A DNA stretch of 64,000 nt, taken from assembly GCA_033032865.1 (NCBI GenBank), contig JAWHQI010000004.1, positions 19,326,001-19,390,000 on the forward strand. Direction: 5' to 3'. Each line of letters starts with the position of its first letter. Position 1 is the first letter of the stretch. The DNA is from Dactylorhiza incarnata (taxonomy: Eukaryota > Streptophyta > Magnoliopsida > Asparagales > Orchidaceae). Position numbers and translations under genes: made by a program. This document shows, one piece after another, positions 1 to 11,327 of this stretch. The notes under the pieces are model-generated. The model did not search any database. It saw nothing but the letters and a program-made list of their open reading frames with translations, and was not told the origin of the DNA.

Positions 1-2318
1 CAGGCTCAAATTTTGGCCTACCAGATCAACGTAGGACTTGTGTCTCTTGAGCAGGTTCTCCAGCTACAACATCTTGTAGTCCTGGCTCAGAATCCAATTC
101 TGGTTCATTCACTACTTGTGGTTCTTGAACTTCTTCAAGTTCTACTTTTTGCGTCTTTCTTGACAAGAACTCTTTCTCCAAGAAGACACCCGTCCTTGCG
201 ACAAACACTTTGCCCTCAGACGGTAGGTAAAAGTAATATCCTTTCGTTTCCTTAGGATATCCCACCAGATAACACTTATCTGATTTGGGTTCCAGCTTGT
301 CAGACATTTGACGTCGTACGTATGCTTCACAACCCCAAATTTTAATGAATGACATACTAGGACGTTTCCCAGTCCATATCTCATATGGTGTTTTTAGAAC
401 CGTTTTCGTCGGAGCGCGATTCAGTGTCATTGCAGCAGTCTCTTAAGCAAAACTCCAAAAGGAAACAGGCAAGTCTGCATGACTCATCATCGACCGTACC
501 ATGTCTAACAGAGTACGATTTCTCCTCTCAGACACACCATTATGCTGCGGTGTCCTAGGTGGAGTGAGCTGTGATACAATACCACACTCTTTCAGATGAT
601 CACGGAACTCATGACTCAGGTATTCGCCACCTCGATCAGATCGGAGTGCTTTAACCTTTTTACCCAATTGGTTCTCCACTTCATTCTTAAACTCTTTGAA
701 CTTTTCAAAAGTTTCGGATTTGCACTTCATAAGATACACGTATCCGTATCTACTGAAATCATCAGTAAATGTAATGAAGTAGAAATACCGACCTCTAGCC
801 ATAGAACTCATGGGCCCGCATACATCACTATGTACAACACCCAAGAGATCCTCAGTCCTCTCAGTATAATCAGTGAAAGGGGCTTTAGTCATCTTGCCTA
901 ACAAACAAGACTCGCATCGCTCAAATGATTCATAATCAAATGAGTCCAATAGTCCATCTCTATGGAGCTTGGATATGCGCTTCTCGTTTATATGCCCCAA
1001 ACGACAATGCCAGAGATATGTAGGATTTGAGTCATTTGTTCTTAGTCTTTTATTATTATCTACATTATAGATCGGATGGTCCAGGTTCAAAACATAAAGA
1101 CCATTAAACAATTGTGCTACAGCATAACAAACATCATTCTTAAATATAGAACAACAATTGTTCTTAATTATAAAAGAAAATCCAATCATGTCTAAGCATG
1201 AAATGGATATAATGTTTCTAGATATGGCCAGAACATAATAACAATTATTAAGTTCTATTACAAGCCCACTGGGCAAAGAAAGACGGTAAACCCCTACGGC
1301 TACAGCAGCAACTCTTGCTCCATTGCCGAAGCGCAGGTCCACCTCTCCTTTACTCAGCAATATCCTCCTTCCCAGTTCCTGCACATTTGTACAAATGTGA
1401 GAACCACATCTGGTATCCAATACCCAAGATGAAGGAGCAGAAAGGTTTATCTCTATAACGTAAATATTCGAAGCGGAAGTCATACCTCCCTTCATTTTCC
1501 GCAGACCGTCAATGTACGAAGGGCAATTCCTCCTCCAATGACCAGCCTTGCCACAGTGGTGGCATTTCCCTTCCTTCACGGTGCTCTTCTTTTTCAGCGC
1601 AGAAGATTTGGGCTCAAGATGTGACTTAGGTCCCACCTTCGTCTTCTTGAAGCCTTTGGCCTTACCCTTGCCTTTATGTACCATCAATATGGGACTAGTA
1701 GGCTTGGCCTTCTTCATGTTTATCTCGGCAGTTCGCAACATGCCTAGGAGCTCGGACAGTGTCTTGTCTATTTCATTCATGTTGTAGTTCAAGACGAACT
1801 GCTCATAACTATCTTGCAACGATTGCAGGATAAGATCTGTGGCCAATTCTTGACCCAGAGGAAAACCCAGTCTCTTCAGGTTCTCTATATACCCAATCAT
1901 CTTGAGTACGTGAGTACCAACCAAGTCTCGAGCTCCCATTTTTGCACTGAAATAATGCCTTCATCACGTCGAACCTCTCTTGACGAGCTTGCCCTTGAAA
2001 CATTTTCTTTAGGTTCTCGTCAATCTCCTTGCACCCCATGTTCTTGTGTTGCTTCTGAAGCTCAGAGTTCATGGTGGCAAGCATAAGGCACTCGACGTCT
2101 AAGGCGTCATCGGTATACTTCTTATAAGCATCCTTATCAGCACGGGATCTGTTCCCGGTCGGCACCTCGGGGGCTTCTTCTTCCAAGACGTAGAGCTTTC
2201 GCTCTTGCCTGAGAACAATTCTCAGGTTCCTGTACCAGTCCATGTAGTTCGTCCAACTTAGCTTGTCCTTCTGAAGGATTGCACTCAGGGACAAGGTGGA
2301 ATGTGAACCACTTGCCAT
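1..2318 (-). pseudogene. Ty1/copia gag-pol remnant (Copia-1), runs off left edge
   Basis: Retrotransposon polyprotein that would supply capsid, protease and integrase for copying through RNA. The frame starts at the ATG at 2318 (MASGSHSTLS). The gag is followed by a CCHC knuckle (CHHCGKAGHWRRNC), protease, an integrase zinc region (WHCRLGHINEKR...CESCLLGK) and the integrase core (SDVCGPM, RSDRGGEY, NGVSERRNRT). The reverse transcriptase lies beyond the window. Four lesions are visible. A one-base frameshift lies in the T5 run at 1939-1943. The protease DTG is changed to DTR at 1409-1411. A TAA lies at 443-445 in the integrase and a TGA at 26-28, just before the RT linker (R-stop-SGR). It is clearly copia by domain order (integrase before RT). 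The lineage was not assigned. It is inactive. Confidence 0.9.
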
Positions 2319-3277
2319 GGAATTCTACAAGAATTCATGCAGAATTTAATCAGTACCAAAATTTCAAAATACAATTTATTTTAATTTGGACTTCAATTAA
2401 ATACTCCCACTATTTTATTCAAATTGATAGCCCTCACTATCAATTCGGAGAGTCGATGCGAGCTACTCTCTTAGTGGACAAGACCCGTATTTCACCAACA
2501 CAATGAGTCAGCTTTGTCTTTTCTCTCACTATGCAGTTATTTAGGTAGGCAACGCTTGCCAATTGCATCCTCATGCAACTCTTGTATGGTTGGTGAATAA
2601 CTCCTTATTCGCATCCATCATATGGTGCATGCCAACTCTATGCCTCTAGGCACTCAACCTTTGAGGTCACCTAGTTAAGTTAAACCCGATGTCGACAGTG
2701 GGATATCACAATTATCCGCTCGCACCCTTACCAAGATAGATTAATGCACCTTGCATTGGCAAGCCCACACTTCATCGATCGAGGCAGGAAGAGTGTCATC
2801 CATCAGAAGGCATCTGAACACTTAATATTTGATGAAGGGATTTTAATAGCAAGTTAACACTTAACAATGATCAACATTTGATCAATGTGCACATCAACAG
2901 AAAAACAATATTCTAAAATCCACATGCATCCCTTATGTGCACAACATAAGACTATCAACCTTTGATAGACGAAAGGGCTAAATCTAGACATTTAGAACTC
3001 TTCCAAATCTTCAGATTTACATGCATTGGACAAAGGCAAAGACAACTCGACTTAAAGCAGTAGACAAGCTCGTCTCTCATTGTTGGATTCAAAATCCAAA
3101 ACAATACAAGGGTTCATTAACCACTTGAGGGACGGTTCCTGGCGGGGTTCCAAGGGGCCGCGCCCCTGGCGGGGTCTTAGGGGCAGAGCCCCTAACGGGG
3201 TCTAAGGGGCAGCGCCCCTGGCGGTGGTCCGCTGACTGATCAGCGGGCGGGGTCAAGGGGCAGAGCCCCTGCGGGGT
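2319..3277 (-). mobile_element. Upstream region (5' LTR and leader) of Copia-1
   Basis: No coding signal. This lies immediately upstream of the Copia-1 gag on its strand and ends where Copia-2 RT homology resumes at about 3278. It should therefore hold the Copia-1 5' LTR and leader. I could not place the LTR ends or a primer-binding site with confidence. The interval contains the GC-rich hairpin array listed separately. That Copia-1 is inserted in Copia-2 is inferred from the sharp end of homology; the other junction is outside the window. Confidence 0.55.
3127..3276. repeat. GC-rich array of short inverted motifs
   Basis: Several degenerate units carry the self-complementary pair GGGGC...GCCCC (for example AGGGGCAGAGCCCCT), joined by gcggggtc-type spacers. 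Each unit can fold into a small hairpin. The array sits at the presumed 5' end of Copia-1, next to its junction with Copia-2. Confidence 0.75.
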
Positions 3278-4788
3278 AGTCCAAGGAAATGGTGGAGGTC
3301 ACCTAGATCCTTCATCTCAAATCTGAAAGCAAGCTCAGCTCTCAGCCTTGCTACTGCCTCCTTTGAGTTCCCGGTGATGATCATGTCATCCACATAGAGC
3401 AGAACAATAACCCGAAGCACCCCCTCCTTCTTGACGAACAAGCTAGAATCAGAGTCTGAAGCAAAGAACCCGCAGAATAGAAGATACTCTGCGATCTTCC
3501 CATACCACGCCCGAGGCGCTTGCTTCAACCCATACAGGGCTTTCTTCAGTTTGCAAACATAGTCCGGACAATCCTCCGAGATGAATCCCGGCGGTTGGAT
3601 CATGAAGATATCCTTGTCAATCTCTCCGTATAAGAAATCATTCTTCACGTCGAGCTGCCAAATCTCCCATCCACTGAATGCCGCCAAAGCAATAACAAAT
3701 CGAACCGAAGTCATCATTGCCACTGGACTGAACGTCTCATCATTATCTTCTTCGTACTGCTCTGAGAACCTGCGAGCCACAAGGCGAGCCTTGTATCGCT
3801 CGATTGTGCCGTCAGCTTTCTTCTTGAGCTTATAGACCCATTTGTATGTCACAGGGGTAATGCCCTTGGGCCTAGGCACTAAAGACAAGTCTCATTCTTC
3901 TTGAGAGCATCCATCTCCTCCTGCATAGCAATGTCCCACTGCTTCACGCCGTTGGCCTTCTCAAAGCTCGATGGCTCCCTCTCATCCAAGGGACCAACAA
4001 AGAAGCATGAGACAAAGCTCACCATGTTTCCTCCTGTGTAACGATCCGGCGGCTTGATAGTCCTCTTCGACGTCCTAAGAGGTTGCACCTGACTAACCAC
4101 CTCCTCAACTGCTTCTTCTGTGCTAGCTCCTCTTTCTGGCGAACTTGGAGCATCGCTCCCCTGCTTCCAGAACCTGAAGCCTCCATCTCTGAGCTTGACA
4201 CAGCTGGAGCTCCTAGTGAAACAGGCAACTCCACTTGAAGATTTCCCGCAGCCTTCTATTTTTCATCAACCCTGCTCTCCGGTAATTCAACTCCTGAACT
4301 CCCCTTGTAGGAAGTCACCTCATCGAACACCACCTCCCGAGATTGTTGGGTTTTTCTACAACCATACATCATATGTAGGCGCAGCGGAAATAACGAGAAC
4401 AACCCAAAAGAGTTTCGTATCGGGCCATGAAAAAGAATCAAGAAGTAATCAAAACTACTGGGTATGTAATTACCTTTGCGGGATTGGATCAAATCCAACC
4501 TAGATGCTCCAAGACGAAGAGTCTTGTCGTCGGCTGTGCGAGTTTCATGGAATAATGTCCGCGACTCTACAGAGGTCCACACGAGCCGGGAGAAGGAGAC
4601 TGCACCTTGCGCTTCCACGAACTGCTAGGTTCGTTCCAGGAAGAGCAATCGCGGCGACGATCGCCGGAAGGGAGGTCGGCGGAGGCGAACGGGGGCGGCG
4701 GAACTATTCCGTCTAGGGTTCGGGCGGAACTCTTCCGTCGGCTGAACTTCCTCTTCGCGTGAGTATATAGAACCCTTAAAACAAGTTC

Positions 4789-4796
4789 TATATATA
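4789..4796 (-). promoter_or_regulatory. TATA box of the solo LTR
   Basis: On the minus strand this reads TATATATAGAAC after GGG. It lies roughly mid-LTR, as expected for the U3/R boundary, and supports minus orientation. Confidence 0.5.
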
Positions 4797-4911
4797 CCCA
4801 AAGCATAAACAGACCTAGAAGAATCGCTATCTGTATTCCATACAGAAAATTGGGGTTTCTGTTACAATTCGTCGGGATTTCACGAATCAGAATTCGTCGA
4901 GTTTCCACGAA

Positions 4912-5035
4912 ACAATTCGACGAATTCCGACGAATCATATCCGACGAATTCCGACGAATCATATCCGACGAATTCCGACGTATCATCTCCGACGAATTCC
5001 GACGAATCCTATCCGACGAATTCCGGAGAATTCCG
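4912..5035. repeat. Tandem repeat, ~23-bp unit rich in GACGAATTC
   Basis: About five copies of a unit built from CGACGAATTCCGACGAATC, ATATC and variants lie inside the solo LTR. The units are close to identical at one end and degrade toward 5035. In LTR orientation the array lies in U3, upstream of the TATA box. Confidence 0.85.
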
Positions 5036-7465
5036 ACAGCAACATTTGCTTTACCTCCCCGATTCTATATGGTGATTGGTAACCTTTACCAACACAGTCA
5101 ATCTTCCAACTTCTCCACATGATCTTATGTGCGACCCCGCAGGCTCATATCGCGTTGGCAGTGAGACTACATGTTTGACCACTTCTAGATCACAATGGTA
5201 ACTCCAACAGAGATACCGCTGATCTCCGTGTCTCAGGATCCATGCATCTCCATCCCTTCTTCCGCTCATCATATCCAACAAAGACTAGCTTCCTTTCTTT
5301 CACATCTAGCTTTGTCCGAAGAGCATCAGGGATATGCACATAACAGGTTGACCCGAACACCCGAAGGTGTGCAACACTTGGTTTCTCCTTGAACATCAGT
5401 TCGTGATGGGTCTTCATGTTGATAGGACTTAGAGGCATCCTGTTGATGACATATGCCGCACAAGACATTCCCTCCGCCAAAAAGGACTTTGGGATACTCT
5501 TGGCATGAAGCCAACATTTGCAGGTTTCCGTTAGATGACAGATCTTCCGCTCTGCAATGCCATTTTGTTGTGGAGTATGAGCACAAGTGAGCTCTCTCCG
5601 GACGCTGTGCTTCCTGCAAAAACTTGAAAACTCACCAGAGGTGAATTCCCCACCATTGTCAGTTCTCAATTTTTTCACCTGCAGGCCTAACCGACCTTCC
5701 ACCAGCTCCTTGAACTCCACGAACTTCGCAAAAGCTTCCGACTTCTCTTTCAGAAAATACACCCAGACATATCTGGTGTAATCGTCGATCAACACCAACA
5801 TATATCTGTTGCCTCCAAGGCTTGGGGTGGCAGTCGGTCCCATCAAATCACCATGAATGCACTCCAACGACGCTTTGCACCTTGTTTGTGATTTATCAAA
5901 TGGAAGTCGATGAGACTTACCAAACTGACATCCAGCACAAATATGACCGTCTCCATAGGAGGACAAGCTAGGCAAGCCCTTGACAAGGCCCCTTACCGCC
6001 ATAGCCTTCAATTTGTCCATGCCTACATGCCCCAACCTTTCATGCCAGAGAGTCGCGCTATCATTGGTCTTCATCTTGTCAACATAGGTACTTGTCGATA
6101 AAACAAACTAGTCCTTTACCCGCTTTCCAATATGAATAACATCTCCCTTTATCTCCAATTGAGTTTTAAGAAACTTCACTTCTGTTGGGCCAAACAAAAC
6201 GTGATAACCGGCATCGACCGCATTGGTCACAGAGAAGAGATTCTTCTTCATACCCGGCACGTGATAAACACTCCTTAATATGAGTGGACCCTTATCACTG
6301 CTCAGAGAGACAACACCTTCTTGTTCTACTGCATGAACAAAATTATCAGCCGTAATGACTGCATCGTTACCTGAGTAAGGCGCCAAAGAAGAGAACTTTG
6401 ATTCGTCCCCGGTGAGGTGATGCCCACACCCTGAATCCACGATTCAATCCTCTTCAAAGTTGATGGAAGCCAAGGCCTTAACGGGCATCGCCGTCATATT
6501 GGCCGCAACGGCTCCTACCCATCCTGCTTCATCAGACTTTGGCTTCTCCTTCTCCGCTGCATGTCCCGGCTGTAGATTAACCCGGCAATCCTTCATGAAG
6601 TGGCCGGTCTTATTGCACCTGAAGCACCTTGGTCCCTCTCCCTTCTTCTTCCCATCAGACTTAGGAGCATAACCCCTATCCTGCTGACCTGAAGTAGAGG
6701 GTCCATCATGACCTGGCTTCTTCTTCTCCAATTTCTTCTTCTTCTTCCTAGAGAACAACACATCGCTATCTCCCCCAGAGATAGAAGTCCCCGCCATCTG
6801 TCTTGCCAAACTTTCCTGCGAAGCAAGTAAGTTTTCCAGCTCCAATAGAGATGGCTGATTTGCCCAACCCTGAACTGACGTCACAAAGGCAAGATACTCC
6901 TTCCGCAACCCGCGGATGATATGCCTCTTCAGTTTTGCCTCCGAGATGGGCTCATCAGGGTCCAATGCAGAAATCTCTGCTGTGAGGTTCTTCATTTTGA
7001 GAAAGAAAGTAGAGATGAAAAGATCACCTTGAGAGGTCTTCGCCACCTCATTTTCAAGAAACTGTAGCCGAGCTACATTCTTCTTACTGAACAGCCCGTC
7101 CAAAGTTGTCGAAATCTCAGCAGCAGATTTACATCCAATGATGTGATCGAAAAGCTCTGGTGAGATAGCCCTCTTGAGTGTGAACTCTGCCTTTGCATTA
7201 GTCCTCCTCCAAAGTCTCACCTCTGCCATATTATCTCCTGCTAGATGAACTTCTTGTGTGTCTTCTCCTCCAACTATCTCCCATAGATCCTCGCCAAGAA
7301 AATAACTCTCCATACACGACTTCCACTTCTTGTAGTTAGTCGATGTGAGGATTTCAATACCAAGCCCTCTTGCATATCCAGCTTCCATGGCAAACTAAGT
7401 GGTTTCTTCTTCACAAAGACGATGGCAACTCATGTTGAACACTGCTTATCCACTCCAACAACCTA

Positions 7466-7477
7466 TCTCTGATACCA
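7466..7477 (-). promoter_or_regulatory. Copia-2 primer-binding site
   Basis: The minus strand reads TGGTATCAGAGA, directly next to the LTR end. This matches 11 of 12 bases of the standard plant copia site for initiator tRNA-Met. Confidence 0.85.
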
Positions 7478-8635
7478 TGTTAAATTTTTTGATTTGAATC
7501 GTTTAGGAGTAAGCAGGAGTTGCATCAACTGAGTTATAGCCAAATAACCACAATGCCACACAGCAACACAATAGACTTTATTGAATCACAAAAAACTTCA
7601 TAATATTTTGAGACATACATGGTGAGACATGATTCATAAGAATCACGAAGGAGAGAAGAACAAAACACACCAAAAAAGAAATCTGGCGACCTGACAAGTA
7701 GAGACCGCACAGACCGCTGCACTCCATAGACCGCCCGGCTTGTCCTGAGACCGCACGAACAGAAAACAGGCAAGATGCCTGCACTGCAAGACCGCCATCT
7801 CAGACCGCATGTACTGGAGATTATTGAATTGAACAAGAGAACAGAAGCTGTCGCCAGACCGCAACTCAGATCGCCTAACCACAGAATGTCGCCTGATCGT
7901 TGAGCTCGCTGCGAACAGCACAAGAACAACATATACCAGTCCGCAGACAAGCCGCTGCCAAACTATTTATTCAAGCCACTGGGAAATCACCAAGGAAGGA
8001 TACCACAATCTGCTGACCGCAAACCTGCGAACACAACAAACAGTCAACTCGCTTCCGAGACCGCCCGACCTCAAAGTTGAGACCGCACAAAACAACCCAG
8101 GCTCTAGTTCTTACAGTTCTCGTTGTGAATGACGGGCCCTGCACCCCTATTTATAGGCGAGAGGACGGATGTTGTCACCGATGCAAGAGAGGTACAATCA
8201 CTACCCATCAGATTGCGAGCGGTCTCACAGAGCAGACCGCGTGATCACACCACTTGGACAACACCCTGTCCAAGACCGCAAATCAGCAGCAAACCGCGCA
8301 CAAGCCGCGCGGACACAGATCACTCCTTCCTTAGATCGCCTAGAGCAAACCAAGAGCATCTAGCCGACTTCAAACAAGTCGCCAGATCAACCTGCATAAG
8401 CCGTCCGGTCACATCGGTTACCCAAGAACAGACCGCCCGGTCTTCTACAAAGAAGATAGAACAACCAAGCAGAGTAGACCGAGAAGAGACCGGAACATTA
8501 CTAGAACAAGTCGGCCAACACAGCAGACCGCCAGAGCCAGACCGGCAGAGCACCACCACAGAGACCGCGCGGTCTCTGCGGTCACCAATATACAGACCGC
8601 CGACCACCTTCCACTTCACTTCAATAATTTCAACA
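7478..8635 (-). mobile_element. Copia-2 5' LTR (1158 bp)
   Basis: It begins TGTTAAATTTTTTG and ends AATTTCAACA in plus orientation. It is bounded by the primer-binding site on one side and by sequence with no element signal from 8636 on. Its ends resemble those of the Copia-3 LTR (TGTGAAATTTTTT...AATTTCAACA), but most of its body does not align by eye. It carries about 15 copies of AGACCGC at irregular spacing, plus inverted copies (GCGGTCT). The matching 3' LTR and target duplication are outside the window. Confidence 0.85.
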
Positions 8636-9304
8636 GGCAGTTCCTCGTCAACATTTTCTACAGCTAAGAAAACAATTGCAGATCGGGACATCTCCAGATT
8701 AAAGTGGAGTGTTGGCGAACATGGAGATAATCCTAAGCTGCCCTAGCCAGCCAACCAAGAAAGGCGGTGCAAAGCTTTGGGGATAAACTTTTGACTAAGT
8801 AAACTGTAGAGGAACATGTAATATATATATATATATAAATATACTAGCATCTTCGAACAAGCTACACCCATTCTCGATGCGTCGCTGCGGGCTTCGCCCA
8901 TAACCAAGCGGGCTTCGCCCGCTTGACAATGAAATGGGCTTCGCCCGCTTGACAATGAAACGGGCTTCGCTTGCCCCCTCGGCGGGCTTCGCCCATTCTC
9001 GATGCGGCGCTGCGGGCTTCGTCCGCATCCAAGCGGGCTCCGCCCACTTTGCATTCAAGCGACCTTCACCCGCAAATAAACTGTCTGCGCCCGCAAGTAT
9101 ATTATGCATGGCGGCGACATAAGGCGAAGCTGATTGTTTTCATGCATACGTCTACGAATCACCAAAAAAACATTAACGCGATGATAACAGGATTGAGATA
9201 GAAAAATAATTTGTATTATATCCTGAGATAACAACCACATTGAAAATCATTTCACAACCAATACCGGTCATGGACTTCTATTCTGCAAAATAAAAGAATT
9301 TAAT
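8636..9304. other. Non-coding stretch between Copia-2 and the Helitron helicase
   Basis: No gene seen. It holds a TA dinucleotide run at about 8821-8836, a GC-rich hairpin minisatellite (8880-9060) and AT-rich sequence. It should contain the 3' end of the Helitron, if that end was not lost. I could not assign a CTRR terminus with confidence. Confidence 0.6.
8880..9060. repeat. Minisatellite of GCGGGCTTCGCCCGC hairpins
   Basis: Copies of a roughly 26-bp unit made of GGGCTTCGCCCGC plus TTGACAATGAAA, followed by degenerate copies to about 9060. Each GGGCTTCGCCC core is self-complementary around a TT turn. It lies downstream of the Helitron helicase on the helicase strand. Confidence 0.8.
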
Positions 9305-10021
9305 TTAGCGGTTTATTGAAATATTTGTAGTGTTGTGAAAAAAATGATTAAACGACCTACCTTGGAGGTACGGTGTATGTTGTTGTCTAAGTTGTGCAAA
9401 TATTTCTTTGTAAACAACATTCATTATATAAATGCATTCATGACCATCTATTCTGCCATTCTTTATCAGAATTCTTATTTTTTCACGGGACACACCTCGC
9501 AATAAAGCCACGTACAACTGGCCATGACTGAACACATTATTTGGCAGATATATTCCAACATTTTCGATTGTTTGGCCTTGAGATTTATTAATCATCTGTG
9601 CGAAGCTTAGCCTCAATGGAAATTGTTTTCGTGTTAATTGAAATGACAGTCAAATATCTTCAGTTGTCTTCAATGGTATCCGTGGCAAGAAGGCCAAGTT
9701 TCCTTGAAAGTGACCTGTTAAAATCTCTGCTTCTATTACATTTTTTGCAAACAGGCGACAAATAAGTCTAATTCCATTATATACAACAATCTTTGGGTCA
9801 ATATTTCTGAGTAACATGATAGGAGCTCCGATTTTTAACTTTAACTTATAAGGTGGTAAGTTATCTGGTGTCAATGAATTTAGAAATTCAGGTTGATATA
9901 AATTTCTCCTGTCATCAGTGACTGAATCATATGAGTAAAATATAACTTCTTCGCCTGGGAATTGTAGAAGAGTGATGTTATTCAACATATTCACATGCTC
10001 ATTTAGCGGGGTTAATAAAGC
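9305..10021 (-). pseudogene. Helitron Rep-helicase, C-terminal helicase part
   Basis: This is the 3' end of a Helitron gene. Its product would be a HUH nuclease-helicase for rolling-circle transposition. The sequence shows late PIF1-type motifs: LNEHVNMLN, then GAPIMLLRNIDP, then the C-terminal KSQGQTIENVGIYLP...VFSHGQLYVALLRG. The frame shifts between 9616 and 9650. Upstream, the gene is cut at 10021 by element D and resumes at 61114. Removing D and one copy of AAAGC gives a continuous frame across the site. The VALLRG stretch has Leu where I expect Ser. It is non-functional. Confidence 0.9.
10017..10021. repeat. Target-site duplication AAAGC, left copy
   Basis: It matches 61114-61118 on the other side of element D. 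Both copies come from the same position of the Helitron helicase. Confidence 0.85.
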
Positions 10022-10783
10022 TGTAAGACCCCCACTCCCAGAACACAAGACACGGCCGAAGGGAGTCCTATGCCCAGGACAGCCGCCTTGCGGAAGTGCC
10101 AGCACACGGTCTAGCCCCCACCACAAGACGCCTATCCTGCCGGCTATTCTCAAATATAATCATGCCAACCCATCAATAATACAAAAACAACAGAAGCCAT
10201 TTATTCACAACTAAGTAATAATGTCCTATATAGTACAAAAGAATAGGAAGCTACATAAGCTTATGTTAAACATCAGAGTACAAACTTGACCTAAGGCTAA
10301 ATCTCAACAACTCGCTCACATCTGCCACAGATGATAGCCATGGTATCGTAGTCACCAGCCCTATCACCCTGTCTTGGTTGTCCTCCTGTGTTGTACGCTG
10401 CTGCTCCACCTGGGCGCGCTCCTAAAAGTAGTGGTGTAACAACCGTTAGTCATAAATGCATTCAGGCGGAAGGGATTGAAGAGAAGCTGCTAATCAGTAA
10501 TATAAAAAGCAGGTGACATGATGATGTTATTAATCTAGCAGTTACTATATCAACAGTACAACAAGAAGGCAGGTAACAACAAGAGGTATCAACATGTATA
10601 CAAAAGCACATATATACTAGCATTGTATCAGTACAGAAGTAAGCAGTATATTTGCAGTTTCAAAACATACCTTAACTTATATGAATGCTCATACAAACTT
10701 ATAAGTTAAGGTTTGCAATTTGGAACCCATCATATAAAAGAGCCCATACTAATTTATATGATGGACCCGATGCAGTGCAATGT
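10022..10783 (-). repeat. Element D left arm, outer piece
   Basis: Inverted copy of about 60280-61113. Matching landmarks are ACACAAGACACGGCC near the end, the 'gcttatgttaaacatcagag' stretch near 10260 and the 'aagttaaggtttgcaatttg' stretch near 10705. The piece ends where the Tat gypsy element is inserted. Confidence 0.88.
10779..10783. repeat. Target-site duplication AATGT, left copy
   Basis: It pairs with 23260-23264. The uninterrupted site survives in the right arm of D at 60280-60284 (as ACATT). Confidence 0.93.
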
Positions 10784-11272
10784 TGTTTGCCCGGAAAGCC
10801 CGCGATCTAGTCTTTACGATGCAAAAAGGTGGTCTCAGCGGTCTTCAGAATCAGTGATCGCGCAGATCGCCAGCCTTCAGCCTGATCAGTTTTCCTATGT
10901 TCCAAGCAGCTGAAGTTGTTCGAGACCGCCAGTCCGAGCGGTCTGGGCTTTTTTCCTGTTTTTACAATTCGCACCCCATTTCACTGCCCCGGCTCTCCTG
11001 TATCCCGGGCAGCCCGTAGTTTTTCAGTTCTGCCCGTTTGGGCAGCCCCCTCGTCTATAAATAGAGGGGTAGGGGTACCAGGAAAAGGACTTTTGGCTCC
11101 GAGGCTCCAGCTTACAACCTGTGTAAGCGGTCTCATTTTTTTTTTGTGATCGCCTTTTCGTGATCGTTTTCCTTTTGTTTCAGCATCTTCTGTCTCAGTA
11201 ACCTACACTTCGCAGTTTTCTCCCATCCCCTTTTTAGTGTGAATTTTGGAGGTACCATTTTTGGCACCAACA
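10784..11272 (+). mobile_element. Tat element 5' LTR (489 bp)
   Basis: It begins TGTTTGCCCGG and ends GGCACCAACA. A TATA box lies at 11056-11063. It carries several AGACCGC/AGATCGC motifs in both orientations. The primer-binding site after the LTR (GAACGAACACGCGGCC) was not matched to a tRNA. Confidence 0.93.
11056..11063 (+). promoter_or_regulatory. TATA box in Tat 5' LTR
   Basis: CTATAAATAGAGGGG context, 272 bp into the LTR. The same box is at 23043-23050 in the 3' LTR. Confidence 0.75.
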
Positions 11273-11327
11273 GAACGAACACGCGGCCTTCAGATTCGAA
11301 GTGTTAGGCGAAGCTCAGACTTTCAAG

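Larger units (their letters stand above)
4344..5209 (-). mobile_element. Solo LTR with 5-bp target duplication GAGAT
   Basis: An 866-bp segment begins TGTTGGGTTT and ends ACTCCAACA. It is flanked by GAGAT at 4339-4343 and 5210-5214. Removing it and one GAGAT restores collinearity with the matching stretch of Copia-3 (about 28305). TG...CA ends, a 5-bp duplication and no internal domain identify a solo LTR left by LTR-LTR recombination. Orientation is probably minus: a TATA box reads that way, and the GC-rich CCGCTGCG stretch then falls near the 3' end. The parent family was not identified. Confidence 0.9.
3278..7388 (-). pseudogene. Copia-2 gag-pol, broken
   Basis: The reading frame starts at the ATG at 7388 (MEAGYARGLGIEI). 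It runs through gag, a CCHC knuckle (CFRCNKTGHFMKDC), protease (IVDSGCGHHLTGDES), integrase (WHERLGHVGMDK, HGDLMGP, RTDNGGEF, NGIAERK) and reverse transcriptase up to YVDDM and HHFLGL. Compared with intact Copia-3, it has a Trp to TGA change just before the protease (about 6444), a Leu to TAG change after the protease (about 6108), an 866-bp solo LTR splitting the integrase tail, and frameshifts in the low-complexity linker at about 3880-4260. The 3' part of RT, RNase H and the 3' LTR are missing. It is non-functional. Confidence 0.9.
3278..8635 (-). mobile_element. Copia-2, truncated Ty1/copia element
   Basis: A minus-strand copia with 5' LTR (7478-8635), primer-binding site (7466-7477) and a decayed gag-pol (3278-7388). 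It stops abruptly in the RT at about 3278, where Copia-1 begins. Its RNase H and 3' LTR are probably left of the window. Its protein is close to that of intact Copia-3 (26402-30487) along its whole length, so the two belong to related subfamilies, though their LTRs differ in length (1158 against 814 bp). A solo LTR interrupts it at 4344-5209. Confidence 0.85.

Noticed and set aside
2319..2400. Primer-binding site for Copia-1 (TGGTACTGATT on the minus strand near 2352)
   Set aside because: It matches the tRNA-Met site only partly and no LTR end with CA abuts it.
4912..5035. CRISPR-like array
   Set aside because: Contiguous short tandem units without unique spacers in a plant retrotransposon LTR. 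The GTCGAC and GGGCTTCGCCC arrays fail on the same grounds.
4850..5122. 90-codon plus-strand frame with repeated DEFRRI units
   Set aside because: It is the translation of the GACGAATTC tandem array in a solo LTR. The repeat explains the frame.
8129..8746. 205-codon plus-strand frame in the Copia-2 LTR
   Set aside because: Composed of the AGACCGC-rich LTR sequence, with no domain. It runs against LTR orientation and past the LTR end.
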